Shown here piece by piece: positions 7,743 through 17,300 of a DNA stretch of 64,000 bases. Positions within the stretch are counted from its first letter, which is position 1. Every line of letters begins with the position of its first letter. Made by a program: the position numbers and the translations under genes. The stretch is from positions 62,001-126,000 of the forward strand of contig NZ_JAKJSO010000019.1 of NCBI RefSeq assembly GCF_050337045.1. Reading direction: 5' to 3'. This stretch comes from Photobacterium kagoshimensis. Its GTDB lineage: Bacteria > Pseudomonadota > Gammaproteobacteria > Enterobacterales > Vibrionaceae. A model generated the notes under the pieces. That model was not told the DNA's origin. It did no database searches and worked only from the letters and a program-made list of their open reading frames with translations.

Positions 7743-8240
7743 TTAAGCTTTGAGTGCGCGCTCACCTCGTGCGACACCAACAACACCACTGCGGGCTACT
7801 TCAATAATTTCAGTTGCTTCACCCACAGCTGAAATAAAAGCATCGAGTTTATCGCTGGTACCTGCAAGCTGAATGGTATATATCTGCGAAGTTACATCCA
7901 CAATCTGACCACGGAAAATATCAGCAGTACGTTTCACTTCGGCACGGGCAAATCCACTGGCTTTGACTTTCACCAACATCAGCTCTCGTTCCACATGCTC
8001 ACCTTCAGTCACATTGCTGACTTTCAGAATGTCGATCAACTTATGGAGCTGTTTCTCTATTTGCTCCAGTGCTGCATCATCTTCCACATGGGTGGTGATA
8101 TTTAAGCGTGATAAGGTTTTATCATCCGTCGGCGCTACCGTAAGCGATTCAATGTTATAGCCTCGCTGAGAGAAAAGGCCAACAACACGCGATAATGAAC
8201 CTGATTCATTTTCTAATAAGACTGATACTATCCTGCGCAT
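7743..8240 (-). CDS. ilvH: acetolactate synthase III, small regulatory subunit
   Basis: Regulatory subunit of acetohydroxyacid synthase III. It stabilises the catalytic subunit and gives feedback inhibition by valine. It is 165 residues, close to the 163 of E. coli IlvH. An N-terminal ACT domain (about 3-77) begins RRIVSVLLENESGSLSRVVGLFSQRG, the valine-binding fold, and the C-terminal domain carries EVKRTADIFRGQIVDVT and EVARSGVVGVARG. Its ATG overlaps the ilvI stop by one base (TAATG), so translation is coupled. Identification is very firm. Confidence 0.97.
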   Translation of the reverse strand: MRRIVSVLLENESGSLSRVVGLFSQRGYNIESLTVAPTDDKTLSRLNITTHVEDDAALEQIEKQLHKLIDILKVSNVTEGEHVERELMLVKVKASGFARAEVKRTADIFRGQIVDVTSQIYTIQLAGTSDKLDAFISAVGEATEIIEVARSGVVGVARGERALKA

Positions 8241-9958
8241 TATGTTCTCTCCGTTTTACTTAGCCACATTTCGCTCATTGAACCACCACGGATCAGCATA
8301 GGGTAAACATGCTCCGTCTCATCCACGCTGATATCAATAAATACCAGTTTATCTTTTAGTGCTAGGGCTTTTTCTAACTCCCCTTCCAGCGCTTTCGGGT
8401 CAGAAATCCTAACCCCAACATGGCCATAGGCTTCAGCAATCGCCGCAAAGTCAGGTACTGAATCCATATAAGAATGCGAATGACGACCTTGATAAATCAT
8501 GTCCTGCCACTGTTTCACCATGCCTAAGAAACGGTTATTCAGGTTGATGATCTTCACTGGTATATCGTATTGCAGTGCCGTTGATAGCTCCTGAATATTC
8601 ATTTGAATACTGCCATCTCCCGTCACACATACGACTTCAGCATAAGGCAAAGCAAACTTCACCCCCATCGCTGCAGGTAAACCAAACCCCATGGTGCCTA
8701 GTCCCCCAGAGTTGATCCAACGGCGAGGCTTATCAAATGGGTAATACAAGGCGGCAAACATCTGATGCTGCCCCACATCAGAAGCAACATACGCATCGCC
8801 ATTGGTCAGGCGATAAAGCACATCAATCACTTGCTGCGGCTTAATACGCTCACCAGAGGCATCATAGTTTAGGCATTTTCGGTGGCGCCAGGTGTCGATA
8901 TCAGCCCACCAGCTAGCCGCTGCGTCTTGATCGTGTTTCGCGCCTTGATCCGCCAACAGTTTCAACATGCAATTTAAGATAGTGTCTGCCGAGCCTACAA
9001 TCGGAATATCAACCGCAATGGTTTTTGATATTGATGATGGATCAATATCAATATGCATGATGGTCGCATTCGGGCAGTACTTTTCAACATTGTTGGTCGT
9101 GCGATCATCAAAACGTACCCCAACCCCGAAAATCAGATCGGCATTATGCATCGCCATATTGGCTTCATAGGTGCCATGCATTCCTAACATGCCTAAGCAG
9201 TTTTTATGGGTACCTGGGAATGCGCCTAAACCCATTAAGGTATTCACAACAGGAATATTTAATGATTCCGCTAAGCTCAGTAGTTGCTCGCTACACCCCG
9301 ACATAATGGCGCCACCACCGACATACAACACCGGCTTTTTCGCGGCAAGTAACGCTTTAATGCCGCGCTTAATTTGCCCTTTGTGACCTTGGGTGGTTGG
9401 GTTATAAGAACGTAGCGAAATATCTTCAGGGTACTGGTACGGATAAGTTTCCGCTGGGTTTAACATATCTTTGGGAATATCAATCACCACAGGGCCAGGA
9501 CGACCGCTGGCGGCGATATAAAAGGCTTTTTTGATGATAGCGGGAATATCTTCGGGGTTCTTCACTAAAAAGCTGTGTTTTACGACAGGACGAGAAATAC
9601 CCACCATGTCACACTCTTGGAAGGCATCGTTACCAATCAGGTTACTCATCACCTGACCAGAAAAGACTACCATGGGAATGGAATCCATATACGCCGTTGC
9701 AATACCAGTAATGGCATTCGTCGCACCTGGGCCGGATGTCACCAGGACAACACCGACGTCTCCTGTTGCACGCGCATAACCATCAGCCATGTGCACTGCG
9801 GCTTGCTCATGACGCACGAGGACATGCTCAATATCGCTCTTTTCATGCAGAGCATCGTAGATATCGAGTACCGAGCCACCAGGGTATCCAAAGATGTGTT
9901 TTACGCCTTGATCGATCATCGATCGAACAATCATATCGGCGCCGGACAACATTTCCAT
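8240..9958 (-). CDS. ilvI: acetolactate synthase III, large catalytic subunit
   Basis: Thiamine diphosphate enzyme that joins pyruvate with pyruvate or 2-oxobutyrate, the first common step of valine, leucine and isoleucine synthesis. It is 572 residues, the family length. The order is N-terminal PYR domain with the cofactor-activating Glu (HEQAAVHMADGYA, near residue 51), a middle FAD-type domain with VGGGAIMSG, then the C-terminal PP domain with the ThDP/Mg motif GDGSIQMNIQELSTA (about 444-458). The ATG at 9958 has a good GGAGG about 7 bases upstream. In E. coli this operon is activated by Lrp; the roughly 600-base upstream region here leaves room for such control. Confidence 0.97.
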   Translation of the reverse strand: MEMLSGADMIVRSMIDQGVKHIFGYPGGSVLDIYDALHEKSDIEHVLVRHEQAAVHMADGYARATGDVGVVLVTSGPGATNAITGIATAYMDSIPMVVFSGQVMSNLIGNDAFQECDMVGISRPVVKHSFLVKNPEDIPAIIKKAFYIAASGRPGPVVIDIPKDMLNPAETYPYQYPEDISLRSYNPTTQGHKGQIKRGIKALLAAKKPVLYVGGGAIMSGCSEQLLSLAESLNIPVVNTLMGLGAFPGTHKNCLGMLGMHGTYEANMAMHNADLIFGVGVRFDDRTTNNVEKYCPNATIMHIDIDPSSISKTIAVDIPIVGSADTILNCMLKLLADQGAKHDQDAAASWWADIDTWRHRKCLNYDASGERIKPQQVIDVLYRLTNGDAYVASDVGQHQMFAALYYPFDKPRRWINSGGLGTMGFGLPAAMGVKFALPYAEVVCVTGDGSIQMNIQELSTALQYDIPVKIINLNNRFLGMVKQWQDMIYQGRHSHSYMDSVPDFAAIAEAYGHVGVRISDPKALEGELEKALALKDKLVFIDISVDETEHVYPMLIRGGSMSEMWLSKTERT

Positions 9959-10517
9959 ATTTTTTGCCTCCAGGTCAGTGTGACCAGCCTATATAGCTAA
10001 TTCTTCCAACAAAGCCGCGGTTGTCACCACTGTGAGGTATCACAGTGGTGATCGCGATAGCTTGCTGTGGATTATCCTGCTATCGATTGCCAAATCCATT
10101 CATTGCAATACAAATAACGGGTGCCAAATAAACAATTAGCTATATGGGCTGATACAACATAGTTAGGGCTTACTTTTAGCCTAAAGTGAATTTTTCTCGC
10201 TATGTTTCCGCTTAATCTGATAACAGATAACGGACAACCGCAATAACTGTAACGTTTTATTAGCATTTAAGTCTATGGACAAAAGGCACTATGCGTTATT
10301 GCTCTACCATTAGTTAAAATCCACAGAATTCATGTGGAAGCAGTCGTTTCGATTGGTATTTATCGCTGACATGCAATCAATATACAGAGCATCGTAATGG
10401 CGCATTCCTCGGATAGTGGCCGCATCATGGCAGATTAAATAGACAGAATCGCTAGATAGGAAGGGGGGAGCGTAGAAAGAGGGAGCGCGCTTATTTGAGC
10501 GCCCGACAAGAGGCAAT
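9959..10517 (-). promoter_or_regulatory. ilvIH upstream region, no gene seen
   Basis: This gap between the acyl-CoA synthetase terminator and ilvI holds no convincing gene. Two minus-strand frames of 64 and 68 codons lack ribosome binding sites and any recognisable content. It must contain the ilvIH promoter, but I could not fix the -10 and -35 with confidence. No leader peptide rich in Leu, Val or Ile codons and no T-tailed terminator were seen, so attenuation like that of leuABCD is not supported. The clear structural element is the inverted repeat at 10024-10051. Confidence 0.6.
10024..10051. repeat. 12-bp perfect inverted repeat upstream of ilvI
   Basis: TCACCACTGTGA and TCACAGTGGTGA are perfect reverse complements separated by four bases. 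They lie 66-93 bases before the ilvI ATG. The core TGTGA-N4-TCACA resembles a CRP half-site pair but the spacer is 4, not 6. As RNA it would be a strong hairpin in the ilvI leader. There is no T tract after it on the minus strand, so it is not an intrinsic terminator. Confidence 0.75.
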
Positions 10518-10541
10518 AAAAAAGGAGCCAGAGGCTCCTTT
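10518..10541 (-). terminator. intrinsic terminator of the acyl-CoA synthetase gene
   Basis: Minus-strand stem GGAGCC/GGCTCC (extended by AAA/TTT) with a 3-base loop, followed by six T. It starts 18 bases after the stop at 10559. Confidence 0.9.
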
Positions 10542-10558
10542 CATATCAAACATTAGAT

Positions 10559-12370
10559 TTATTTTGCTTTCTTATGGCTTTCTTCGTACATACGTTCAAT
10601 CTCTTGATGGTAACGATCATGAATGACTTTACGACGCAGTTTCTGCGTAGGTGTTAACTCACCTTTATCCATTGAAAATGCTTTAGGCAGCAAAGTAAAC
10701 TTTTTCACTTGCTCAAAACGCGCTAAGTCTTTTTGTAACTCGGCAATACGCTGATCAAGTAACTCTTTAATTTCTGTTTTCTTCAACAGGTCGATACGGT
10801 CTTTGTACTTAATATTCAGTTCGTGTGCGTGCTCTTCCAGCGATTCAAAACAAGGAACAATCAACGCCGAAACAAACTTACGGGTATCAGCGATAACAGC
10901 AATTTGTTCAATAAAGTGATCTTTACCAATTTTGCCTTCAATCACTTGTGGTGCGATGTACTTACCGCCCGAGGTTTTCATCAACTCTTTAATACGGTCG
11001 GTAATGAACAAGTTGCCATCTGCATCAAATTCACCCGCATCACCGGTTTTTAAGAAGCCGTCTTCAGTAAAGTTGTTCGCCGTTTCTTCTGGCATTTTGT
11101 AATAGCCACGCATTACCATAGGACCACGAACTAGAATTTCGTTGTCAGCCCCGATTTTCACTTCCGCGCCAGGCATGGTCATGCCGATGGAGTCAGGGTT
11201 AAAGCAGCGGTCATCCCAGCAAGATACGGTTGCTGTGGTTTCTGTCATGCCATAGCCCAACTTAACGTTAATACCAATAGCATGGAAGAAACGACCTATG
11301 GTTGGATCTAACTTCGCGCCACCACACGGCATAAACTTAATTTGACCACCCAGCACATCACGTAACTTCGACAACACCATTTTATCGGCAAGTTTATGCG
11401 CACGCTTTAATGCCATTGATGGTTGACGGCATTCCTGGTGACACGCAGCCATACGCGCGCCCATGTTCACTGCCCAAGTGAAGATCAGCTTACGGTGGAA
11501 AGGCGCTTTAGCGACTTTTTCATAAACCGACGAGTAAATTTTTTCATATACGCGTGGTACTGCCGCCATTACATTGGGTTTTACCTCAGTCAGTGCTTCA
11601 CGCACTTTATTAGTGTCGCTGAGGTAACAGTTTACACCGCCACGGTGAAGCACATAGAAAGTCCACGCACGTTCAAAGACGTGAGAGAGAGGAAGGAAGC
11701 ATAGCGAGCTATCGCCTTCTTCTAGCGCTAAGTTGGTATCATGGCTCTCTAATTGCGAGGCAATATTGGTGTAATCCAGCATGACGCCTTTCGGTGTACC
11801 TGTCGTACCCGAGGTGTAGATCAGTGTCAGTAGATCGTCCATCGCAATGTTATCAAGACGCTCAGTTAACACTTGCTCTGCTTCAGAAGAAGATGCAGTA
11901 GCAAAGTCACTCAACCGACAGACTAATGGATGATCGGCTAAGACAACCTCATCACACATCACCACAATATGTTCAAGTTCAGGGCACTGTTCTGCAATTT
12001 GCACGGCTGCATCATGCTGCGCTTGCTCACCAACAAATAGAATGCGTACATCAGCATTATTAAGGATGTAAGCGGCCTGATCAGGCGTACTTGTTGGGTA
12101 AATCGGCACGGTTACTGCGCGACAGTACAAGGTTGCCATATCAGCAACTGTCCAGCTCGGCATATTATTAGAGAAAATACCGACCTTATCTTGCACATTC
12201 AGGCCTTTGGCCAACATTGAAATAGCAAGTTCTTGGATCTGAGCACCAAACTCAGACCACGTGATATCTTGCCATTCATCGGCAACCTGATGACGTAAAG
12301 CAGCACGGTCACCCAGACGAGCAATCTGCGTGCGGATACGATTTACTAAATGAAAGTCACGTTTAGCCAT
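10559..12370 (-). CDS. long-chain fatty-acid-CoA ligase (AMP-forming)
   Basis: Activates a carboxylic acid, most likely a long-chain fatty acid, through an acyl-AMP to the CoA thioester. It is 603 residues of the ANL superfamily. The P-loop-like motif YTSGTTGTPKG is at 185-195, GYGMTET at 372-378, and the hinge-region TGD at 442-444, followed by DRIKELMKTSGGKYI near 458-472. The large size and the C-terminal half match the FadD15/FAA1-like branch rather than E. coli FadD. No signal peptide or membrane span is seen; the enzyme is probably cytosolic or peripheral. The ATG at 12370 has AGGG upstream. It is a single-gene unit between leuO and ilvIH. The substrate chain length is inference. Confidence 0.9.
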   Translation of the reverse strand: MAKRDFHLVNRIRTQIARLGDRAALRHQVADEWQDITWSEFGAQIQELAISMLAKGLNVQDKVGIFSNNMPSWTVADMATLYCRAVTVPIYPTSTPDQAAYILNNADVRILFVGEQAQHDAAVQIAEQCPELEHIVVMCDEVVLADHPLVCRLSDFATASSSEAEQVLTERLDNIAMDDLLTLIYTSGTTGTPKGVMLDYTNIASQLESHDTNLALEEGDSSLCFLPLSHVFERAWTFYVLHRGGVNCYLSDTNKVREALTEVKPNVMAAVPRVYEKIYSSVYEKVAKAPFHRKLIFTWAVNMGARMAACHQECRQPSMALKRAHKLADKMVLSKLRDVLGGQIKFMPCGGAKLDPTIGRFFHAIGINVKLGYGMTETTATVSCWDDRCFNPDSIGMTMPGAEVKIGADNEILVRGPMVMRGYYKMPEETANNFTEDGFLKTGDAGEFDADGNLFITDRIKELMKTSGGKYIAPQVIEGKIGKDHFIEQIAVIADTRKFVSALIVPCFESLEEHAHELNIKYKDRIDLLKKTEIKELLDQRIAELQKDLARFEQVKKFTLLPKAFSMDKGELTPTQKLRRKVIHDRYHQEIERMYEESHKKAK

Positions 12371-12605
12371 AACAACCCTGATCTTTTAGCTTACACATGT
12401 AAGCTTAACTGAGGTGCGAAGTTTACCTTTGATGGCAAAAAAGGCAACCACTCCCCTCGAAAATTTACTGGATTTGTTGCGTCTATCTCACTCCAAGCCC
12501 CTACTACTACAGGGCTGACACGAGTTTTTAATACATTTGATACAAATGTAAGAGAGTAATACAAACGCACAACTTGGCACCGCCATTGCTGCTTTTGTTC
12601 CATAT

Positions 12606-12632
12606 AAAACAAAAGCCAGCAATGCTGGCTTT
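12606..12632 (-). terminator. intrinsic terminator of leuO
   Basis: Minus-strand stem AAAGCCAGC/GCTGGCTTT with a three-base loop, followed by TTGTTTT. It starts 26 bases after the leuO stop. Confidence 0.85.
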
Positions 12633-12657
12633 ATTCATTGGTAAGCTGAGTTAACGC

Positions 12658-13611
12658 TTACGCGTGGTTACCACAGATGCTCATCAATTGATCACGCATC
12701 CAGATGTGGCCTTTATCTTTTTGTGAAGACTCATGCCAGCTCAAGTAACCGCTAATGCTTGCCGATTCAAATGGCAAATCCAACACTTTTAATTTTAGGT
12801 TATCAGCCACTGATTCCGCCAACCAACGTGGTGCGACAGCAATAAGATCCGATTGACCAACAACATACATAATGTTGCTTAAGCTCGCACCTTGGTAGGC
12901 CTCTTGGTAAGAGTTGTGCTTGTTATAAATATGGTCAGCAAACATCTTCACACCCGGCATCGCTTTTAGTAGAGCGTGCTTTTCAGATGCAAACTGCGAT
13001 TCAGATACAGTGTCGCTCAGACGTGGGTGGTTTTGCGCGGCAATGACAACAAGCTCATCACTGAATAATTCTGTGCTGCAAAAGCCAGGTTCATCAAAAC
13101 GTACGTAATCGATCACAAAGTCGATTTCTTGGTAGCGCATCTTTTGCGTTAACTTCGCATCGAATTCCGCTTCAAGTTGCATGCGTAAGTTAGGGGCTTG
13201 CTCTGTCACTGAACGCAGAATGTGCGGTGCAAAACGCATGTCCGATGGGCTGCATAAAGCCAGCTTAAAAGTACGGGTTGAAGTTTCTGGAGAGAAAATT
13301 GATGATGGCAGCTCGTTTTTCACCAATTGTAAAGCTTGGCGCATCGGGCCAAATAATTGCTTTGCTCGCTGTGTTGGCTGAATACCACGACCATGTCGAA
13401 TAAACAATTCATCGTTAAACATGACTTTTAAACGCGCAACGGCATTACTTACTGCTGGTTGAGACATACCTAAATTGTGTGCTGCTCGTGTAATGTTCTG
13501 TTCTTGCATTACGGCATCAAACACTGTGAGCAAATTAAGGTCTACACTGCGTAGGTTTGACTCCATTTTATAACCATCAATAGAGTGAATAGCTGAGCTT
13601 TTGCGTGTCAT
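12658..13611 (-). CDS. leuO: LysR-family regulator LeuO
   Basis: LysR-type regulator; in enterobacteria and vibrios LeuO is a global regulator and H-NS antagonist tied to stress and branched-chain amino acid genes. It is 317 residues. The N-terminal helix-turn-helix region (about 22-85: VDLNLLTVFDAVMQEQNITR, then MSQPAVSNAVARLKVMFNDE) is almost identical to E. coli LeuO; the C-terminal effector domain is more diverged but keeps VAPRWLAE and YLSWHE. The ATG at 13611 has AGAGGC upstream; a later Met at residue 16 is a weaker alternative. As in E. coli, the gene stands between ilvIH and leuABCD, but with other genes inserted on both sides. The upstream region is AT-rich, as expected for H-NS/LeuO autoregulation. 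Confidence 0.95.
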   Translation of the reverse strand: MTRKSSAIHSIDGYKMESNLRSVDLNLLTVFDAVMQEQNITRAAHNLGMSQPAVSNAVARLKVMFNDELFIRHGRGIQPTQRAKQLFGPMRQALQLVKNELPSSIFSPETSTRTFKLALCSPSDMRFAPHILRSVTEQAPNLRMQLEAEFDAKLTQKMRYQEIDFVIDYVRFDEPGFCSTELFSDELVVIAAQNHPRLSDTVSESQFASEKHALLKAMPGVKMFADHIYNKHNSYQEAYQGASLSNIMYVVGQSDLIAVAPRWLAESVADNLKLKVLDLPFESASISGYLSWHESSQKDKGHIWMRDQLMSICGNHA

Positions 13612-14334
13612 TTTTTAGCCTCTTGTTTAAATTAATATGGGCGTTATTTCGAGATGGTCATCAATACGACAGTACAACCACACTATAAAAATAATTGAAT
13701 CCCTGTTGCTGGGATGCGCTCAGTATCATCCAAATAGATTGATGAAACCAATAGGCTGACAACGCGGTTTATCGCAATTAACCACACAAAACATAAAATC
13801 AGAATATAAATCATTTAAAATCAAACGAATAACCCACATCTAAAAAAAACAAAAATATCTTTTATTAAAATAAAGGATTAATTATAAGCAAGTTAATCGA
13901 TTGCTTTATTGCGTACCCGCTCTAATAAAACACCGTACCACCAGCTAAAAAGAGGGATTGATAGCCCCCATTTATTAAATTCGACAAGAAAAAAAGAGGC
14001 GATATAGCTTGGAAATCAAGCAATATCTCAGGGGCGAAGTCAGGGCGTTTGACCAATGGTCAAAGCGGTTCACTCGATTCATCAAACGAATGATTCTCTC
14101 GCCCTCTCTTATCTTCCAACAAACCAAGCGGCGTCATACAAAATAACCTTTACAACAGGTTTTACGACCAACCAAAGTCAGGGCTTTGACGGTTTATCGC
14201 CTAGCAGAAGAACGCGGATTTAAGCTGTTTCGAGAGTAACGGGCTAATGGTATGCAGAGCCGAAGTGGCGCAAAATCACAACAAGAAGAGGAGATAATGA
14301 CAAAGCAGACCGCGGCCTAGTTTGTCATTTAATA
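13612..14334. other. gene-free, AT-rich region with inverted repeats
   Basis: No credible gene in more than 700 bases. The half next to leuO (13620-13930) is very AT-rich and probably holds the leuO promoter and binding sites for LeuO or H-NS. The other half carries three inverted repeats: GATATAGCTTG/CAAGCAATATC (14001-14011 and 14017-14027, one mismatch), the 17-base palindrome TTTGACCAATGGTCAAA (14048-14064), and AATGACAAA/TTTGTCATT (14296-14304 and 14321-14329). A good ribosome binding site AGAGGAG at 14288-14294 leads into an ATG at 14297 followed after only six more codons by TAG. This could be a leader peptide, a decayed gene start or chance. Confidence 0.55.
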
Positions 14335-14370
14335 TGCCAGCACACTGATAGCTGAATCCGTGTGCTGGCA
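14335..14370 (-). terminator. possible terminator of the efflux operon
   Basis: The 11-base-pair perfect stem TGCCAGCACAC/GTGTGCTGGCA with a 14-base loop lies 12 bases past the RND gene stop. The tail on the minus strand is only TATTAAAT, so termination may be weak or assisted. Confidence 0.55.
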
Positions 14371-14382
14371 CATGAAAGGCCT

Positions 14383-17300
14383 TTACGCCGCTATGGGTTC
14401 ATGCTTTTTCACTAAACCAAAATCAGCCAAAATTGCATAGGCCGCGGGGATCATGAATAGCACCAGTAAGGTCGAGGTGAAAATACCAAATACAATAGAA
14501 ATCACCAATGGCTGAATAACTTGCGCTTGTAGGCTGGTTTCTAATAGTAACGGTAATAAACCTGCAGCCGTCGTGAGGGACGTTAAGAATACGGCACGGA
14601 AACGCTCGCGGCTGGCTTTCACCACGGCATCGTGCACGCTATCACCCTCATCGACATGGTGACGGATATACTGCACCAACAAGATCGAATCATTCACCAC
14701 CACCCCAGCTAACGACACAAAACCCATGATGCTCGGCATACTCAGCGCATGTCCCAATAGCCAATGCCCCCAAAACACCCCAATTAAGGCCAGTGGAATA
14801 GCAAGCAATACCACAAAAGGTTCTAAGTAACTGCGGAACTGGAAACTGAGGATAACAAACACTCCAAACACCCCAAGTGCAAAACCAATCGCCATCGATT
14901 GTCCGGTTTCTGCGGTATCTTTGGCTTCCCCTTCAAAGTTAAAGCGTAGCCCTGGGTATTTAGCGATTAACTGCGGGATCTCTTGCTGACGGAATAACGT
15001 TAAGATCTCGGTTGAGCTAATTTTACTGTGCTCTAAATCTGCATACACACTGAGAGTACGCAAGCCATCGATTCGCTGGATACGGACATAATTTCGCTGA
15101 TAGCTAAGCTCTGTAATCGACGCTAACGGTACTTGACTGCCATCACTCAGTATAATCGGGAAGCTAGCCAGCGTTTGTAAATTGCCCGCTTCTACCTTGT
15201 CAAAGCGGACTTCAACTTCAATATTTTCTGGGCCAAGCTGGATATCATCGGCCTTTTGACCAAAGTATGCCGCTCGTAATTGCGAAGCTATCATCTGGCC
15301 ATCCACACCAAAACTTTCCGCCCCAGGGCGCAAGGTCACCAGCACTTCTTGCTTACCCATCCGCATGTCATCCAACACACCATATACGCCGTCAAACTCA
15401 TTCAAGAAAGCTTGCACTTCCAATGACGCCGCTTTTAACGCAGTGAGTTCATCGTGTTGCATCCGAATCTCAACCGCTCGCCCCCCCGGCCCCATGATCG
15501 GCTGCTTAAATACTAAGGATATTGGATCGGCTAATGTACCGACTTCCTCTCGCCAAGCCGCAACAAACTCATCAATCACTGTATTGCGTGACTCAGCGCC
15601 ACGTAAATCGAGTCGTACCGTTGCCACGTGCGGACCTTTTTCATCGGCATCCGCATTGGTGTTGTATTGCTCGGTGATGTGCTCAATCAGGCTATGGCCA
15701 CCTTCAACATCTCGGCTCCATTCCACATTCAATCGCTCAGCCGCCTCAACAATGTGCGCGACCACTTTTTCGGTCTGAGACAGTGATGCCCCTGGCGCTA
15801 AGATAATTCGCGCTTCGGCGATGTCGCCATCTAAATCGGGGAAACCGACAAACTTAAGCGCACCGCCCGCTAACAGTGCCGCGGAAGCAAACAGCATGGC
15901 CACCACGCCACCTAAAAATAAGTAACGCCAGCGCACCACGGCATCCACCGCAGTCAATAGTTGATGTTGGCGAAAGTGCTCAAATTTAGCTAAGAACACC
16001 CGCTTAAATTTAAGATCAGGCTTTTCTTCTTTATGCCGCTGCTTTTGTAATGAATGGCTAAGGTGGTGCGGCAAAATCAAGAAAGCTTCAATCAAGCTGA
16101 TGGTCAACACCAAGATCAGCACTTGTGGCACGACCCTCAGCACCGCGCCCATTTCACCATCAAGAAACAGCAAGCTACCGAAAATACAGACAGTGGTGAG
16201 ATACGAAGACAGTACCCCAGGAAAGACTTTCTTCACCCCGTTAAAGACGGCATCTGGTACTGATTGACCACGCTCTAAATGGGCCGCTATGGATTCCGCA
16301 ATCACGATGGCATCATCCATCATGATACCAATCGCCATCAATAAGGCGACCAGCGACATAATATTGATCGACAACCCCAACCCCGCCATGAGGAACAGGC
16401 TCCCCATAAAGGCAACAGGTAAACCTGCCGCGACCCAAAACGAATAACGGAAGGTAAAGAATAACCACATGGTGAAAAACACCAACACCACGCCTTGCAA
16501 ACCGTTATCCACCATCATGGTCAAACGATCCCACAGTACCGATGAAATATCATTGGTGAGGCTAAGTGTTACGCCTGTTGGTGCAATTTGGCTTTCATCT
16601 TCGACAAACTGCTGTACCCGCTCTTTGATCCGTAAAGCATCATCCGCTTTATTTTTGCTGATCTTCAATACTGCCGATGGCTTACCATCAAACAGGATTT
16701 TTTGTTCATCCAGTTCAAAACGATCGGTGATCGTGGCAATGTCGCCAAGCCGCAACACCGCCCCTTCAGCATCAGCCCCTATGATGGTTTGTGCTAAGGT
16801 CTCTGGCGTGACTTTTTGTTCATCAAAACGGATCAATAAATTCTTGTCAGCGAGCTCAATATTACCACTCGGCAGTTTGATATTTTGCCGTGACAGGCGC
16901 TCGGCCACATCACCGACACTCATGCCGAGCTGGCGTAAGGCGGTTTCTTTTAGCTCTACCCGCAGTTGGTGATCGGAAAAACCACTCACCGCCACCAGTG
17001 ACACCCCATAATCAATTTTAAGCTTACGTTTTAACTCTTCAGCATAGGCTTTAAGGTGAGGCCAGTTAGTGTCAGCGCTGATCGCGACATCCACCACAGG
17101 TTCATTCCAATCGAGCTCGCGAACAATCGGGGATTCAATCTCTGCAGGGAAATCATTGATCCCATTGATCTGGGTTTGTACATCCACCAACATACGCGAA
17201 ACCACAGCACTGTTGGTCAGCTTTAAAATCAGCGATGCCGACCCTTCCACCGCTTCACAGCGCGTTTCTTCTATATTGGCAAGGCCATCTACCGCATCTT

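Noticed and set aside
9575..10000. 141-codon plus-strand frame opposite the ilvI start
   Set aside because: Antisense shadow of ilvI; includes the ilvI ribosome binding site region and has no start signals of its own.
10024..10051. Inverted repeat considered as an ilvI attenuator
   Set aside because: No T tract follows on the minus strand and no leader peptide precedes it; kept only as a structural element.
10072..10516. Two minus-strand frames (64 and 68 codons) upstream of ilvI, considered as a leader peptide or small genes
   Set aside because: No ribosome binding sites, mixed composition, no run of branched-chain amino acid codons, no terminator after them.
12391..12612. 73-codon minus-strand frame between leuO and the acyl-CoA synthetase
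   Set aside because: Begins inside the leuO terminator and has no ribosome binding site; this gap is the synthetase promoter region.
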